This document shows, piece after piece, positions 62,900 through 64,000 of a DNA stretch of 64,000 nucleotides. Source of the stretch: Microbacterium sp. KUDC0406 (GTDB lineage: Bacteria > Actinomycetota > Actinomycetes > Actinomycetales > Microbacteriaceae); assembly GCF_021582875.1 (NCBI RefSeq), contig NZ_CP091138.1:2542001-2606000 (forward strand), in the 5' to 3' direction. Position 1 is the first letter of the stretch; every line of letters starts with the position of its first letter. The notes below the pieces were generated by a model. That model searched no databases. It was not told the DNA's origin and saw only the letters and a list, made by a program, of their open reading frames with translations. The translations under genes were made by a program, and so were the position numbers.

Positions 62900-64000
62900 T
62901 CAGGCGGGACCGACCTCGATACCACCGCACCGGAGACCATGGCCGTTGCCATGACCGTTTCCGTGGCCACCGCCGTTGCCGTGCCCGCCGCCGTGCCCGT
63001 GGCCGCCGCCGTGACCGCCGCCGTTGCCGTGCCCGCCGCCGTTGCCGTGACCGCCGCCGTTCCCGGCCCTGACCACGACCTTCTGCTCGGCTCGTGTCCG
63101 GTCGGGTCCGCTTGCGACCAGCAGGTACGTCCCGGGAGCGACTCCGGCGATGTGCAGCGTGGCCGAACCCGCGCCGGAGGCATCCGTCGTGATCGTCGCC
63201 TTCGGCCGTGCCTTGCCGTCGAAGCCGACGGTGACCTTCGCCCTGGCGGGGAAGTCGGCCACCGAGACGGTGACCTTCGAGCCGACCTTCACCGGGTCCG
63301 CGCCGATGCTCACGCTCGGCGCCGCATCGCGGAGCGCGATCCGCCAGCCCTGCGCCTCGAGGCCTTCGAACACCTCGCGCGCCGAGCGCTCGCCGAACGT
63401 GGGCGGCTCGCTCCCGCCGTACAGATCGACGACGATCGGCTTCTCGGCGGTGCCGTAGCCCCAGAACGGAGTGTCCGAGTCGGCGCAGGAGACGCCTGCG
63501 CGCAGGTGCACTGCGGCACCGGGTGCCAGTTCCGTCTCGCGGAACTGCTCGAGCGACGAGAAGGGATGCGCTTCGGATCCGTCCCCGGCGCGCTCCGCTG
63601 TGCAGTCCAGCCACACCTCGGACAGACGTCCCGGGTCCTCGGTCAGCGTGGGGTGCAGAGCGAGCTTCGCCAGGGCGAACGGTCCGCGCGCCGAATCGAC
63701 CACCACCCGGAACCGCTGCGCCGTCGTCGGCGCCGTCAGCGTGACGATGCGGCTCACCCCGATCGTGCCGGCGCCTCCGACCTTCTTCCAGGCGCCGTCC
63801 ACCTCGGCCTCGATGTGGAACGCATCGACCGACTGGCCTGCGACATCCACGCCCTCGGCGAGCGTGACACGCGTGACGGTCTGCGGCGATCCGAGGTCGA
63901 CGGTGAAGGTCGCCCCCGCCCCCTCGCCCTTCCAGGCCGAACGGCGGCTGCCGTCGGTGAGCGCTGCGGTCGACCCGTCAGGCGCCTCGACCGGAAGGCC
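62900..64000 (-). CDS. Large secreted protein with F5/8-type (discoidin-like) domain and Gly/His-rich tail (5' end cut)
   Basis: The C-terminal 366 residues are visible; the frame is still open at the window end. They hold an F5/8-type or discoidin-like sugar-binding domain (RRSAWKGEGAGATFTVDLGS, VDVAGQSVDAFHIEAEVDGAW, GTIGVSRIVTL), then a parallel-helix-like segment (SEVWLDCTAERAGDGSEAHPF), an Ig-like module (GADPVKVGSKVTVSVADFPARAKV) and a Gly/His-rich tail built of repeated GGGHGNGGGHGNG units (62930-63065). The layout resembles C-terminal parts of secreted glycosidases such as alpha-L-fucosidases. The catalytic part is outside the window. The His-rich tail may bind metal or the cell surface. 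Confidence 0.7.
   Translation of the reverse strand, partial: GLPVEAPDGSTAALTDGSRRSAWKGEGAGATFTVDLGSPQTVTRVTLAEGVDVAGQSVDAFHIEAEVDGAWKKVGGAGTIGVSRIVTLTAPTTAQRFRVVVDSARGPFALAKLALHPTLTEDPGRLSEVWLDCTAERAGDGSEAHPFSSLEQFRETELAPGAAVHLRAGVSCADSDTPFWGYGTAEKPIVVDLYGGSEPPTFGERSAREVFEGLEAQGWRIALRDAAPSVSIGADPVKVGSKVTVSVADFPARAKVTVGFDGKARPKATITTDASGAGSATLHIAGVAPGTYLLVASGPDRTRAEQKVVVRAGNGGGHGNGGGHGNGGGHGGGHGHGGGHGNGGGHGNGHGNGHGLRCGGIEVGPA

Noticed and set aside
62930-63065. CRISPR-like or minisatellite array
   Set aside because: The short repeats are codons for a Gly/His-rich protein tail in one frame.

Overview
The window is high-GC DNA with actinobacterial gene content: lipoprotein-anchored binding proteins, IdeR/DtxR-type iron boxes, a CsoR-type copper operator, M20 and M6 peptidases and very GC-rich third codon positions. 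It looks like a chromosomal segment of a Microbacteriaceae member, most likely Microbacterium; that assignment comes from overall style and dispersed repeats, not from a marker gene.

Layout. 1-7.9 kb: a minus-strand sugar-type operon with an SBP_bac_5 lipoprotein, two Opp/Dpp ATPases, two permeases and a GH3 beta-glucosidase (cut by the left edge). A TetR regulator diverges from it across two dyads. 8.7-10 kb: M20 amidohydrolase. 10-16.6 kb: ferric-siderophore system 1 (ATPase, two FecCD permeases, AraC regulator, binding protein, and a siderophore-interacting protein fused to a methyltransferase-like domain), with an IdeR-like box. 16.6-17.3 kb: small alarmone synthetase.

17.3-30.2 kb is an accessory island. 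It starts with an intradiol dioxygenase truncated by an IS256-family remnant. It continues with clearly lower-GC DNA: an XRE regulator, small secreted proteins with two C-terminal cysteines, lipoproteins, a decayed SRAP gene, and an ABC exporter (FtsX/MacB-like permease, ATPase, membrane-fusion protein) divergent from another small secreted cysteine protein. It ends with a three-gene recombinase module (tyrosine integrase, XRE protein, zinc-ribbon recombinase). The small-protein/exporter locus is the best candidate for an undescribed system: it resembles a bacteriocin-like export and immunity locus, but the secreted proteins match no family I recognise.

30.2-35.6 kb: siderophore system 2 (fused FhuB-like permease, binding protein, ATPase, divergent siderophore-interacting protein, near-consensus IdeR box). 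35.6-41.4 kb: VanZ/RDD membrane protein, KimA-like permease, F420-reductase-like oxidoreductase, FMN reductase, UdgX, GNAT. 41.5-46.5 kb: copper-export cluster (CopB-like and CopA-like P-type ATPases, CopZ-like chaperone, CsoR-type operators). 46.5-53.8 kb: proline symporter, FAD-dependent dehydrogenase with divergent LysR, and a large LuxR-type ATPase regulator. 53.9-64 kb: M6 metalloprotease, M15 D,D-carboxypeptidase, a two-component pair, AlkD-like repair protein, an AbiEi-like/endonuclease-fold protein, a membrane protein and the C-terminal part of a large secreted protein.

Two things cut across the window. (1) Four families of dispersed palindromic repeats, called A-D here, lie between genes and also inside genes, where they are translated in frame (GH3 glucosidase, M20 amidohydrolase, siderophore-interacting protein, CopA three times, CopB as a tandem array) or supply stop codons. 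(2) Several single-base frameshifts sit in GC-rich runs of otherwise intact genes; sequence errors are the simplest explanation for most of them.
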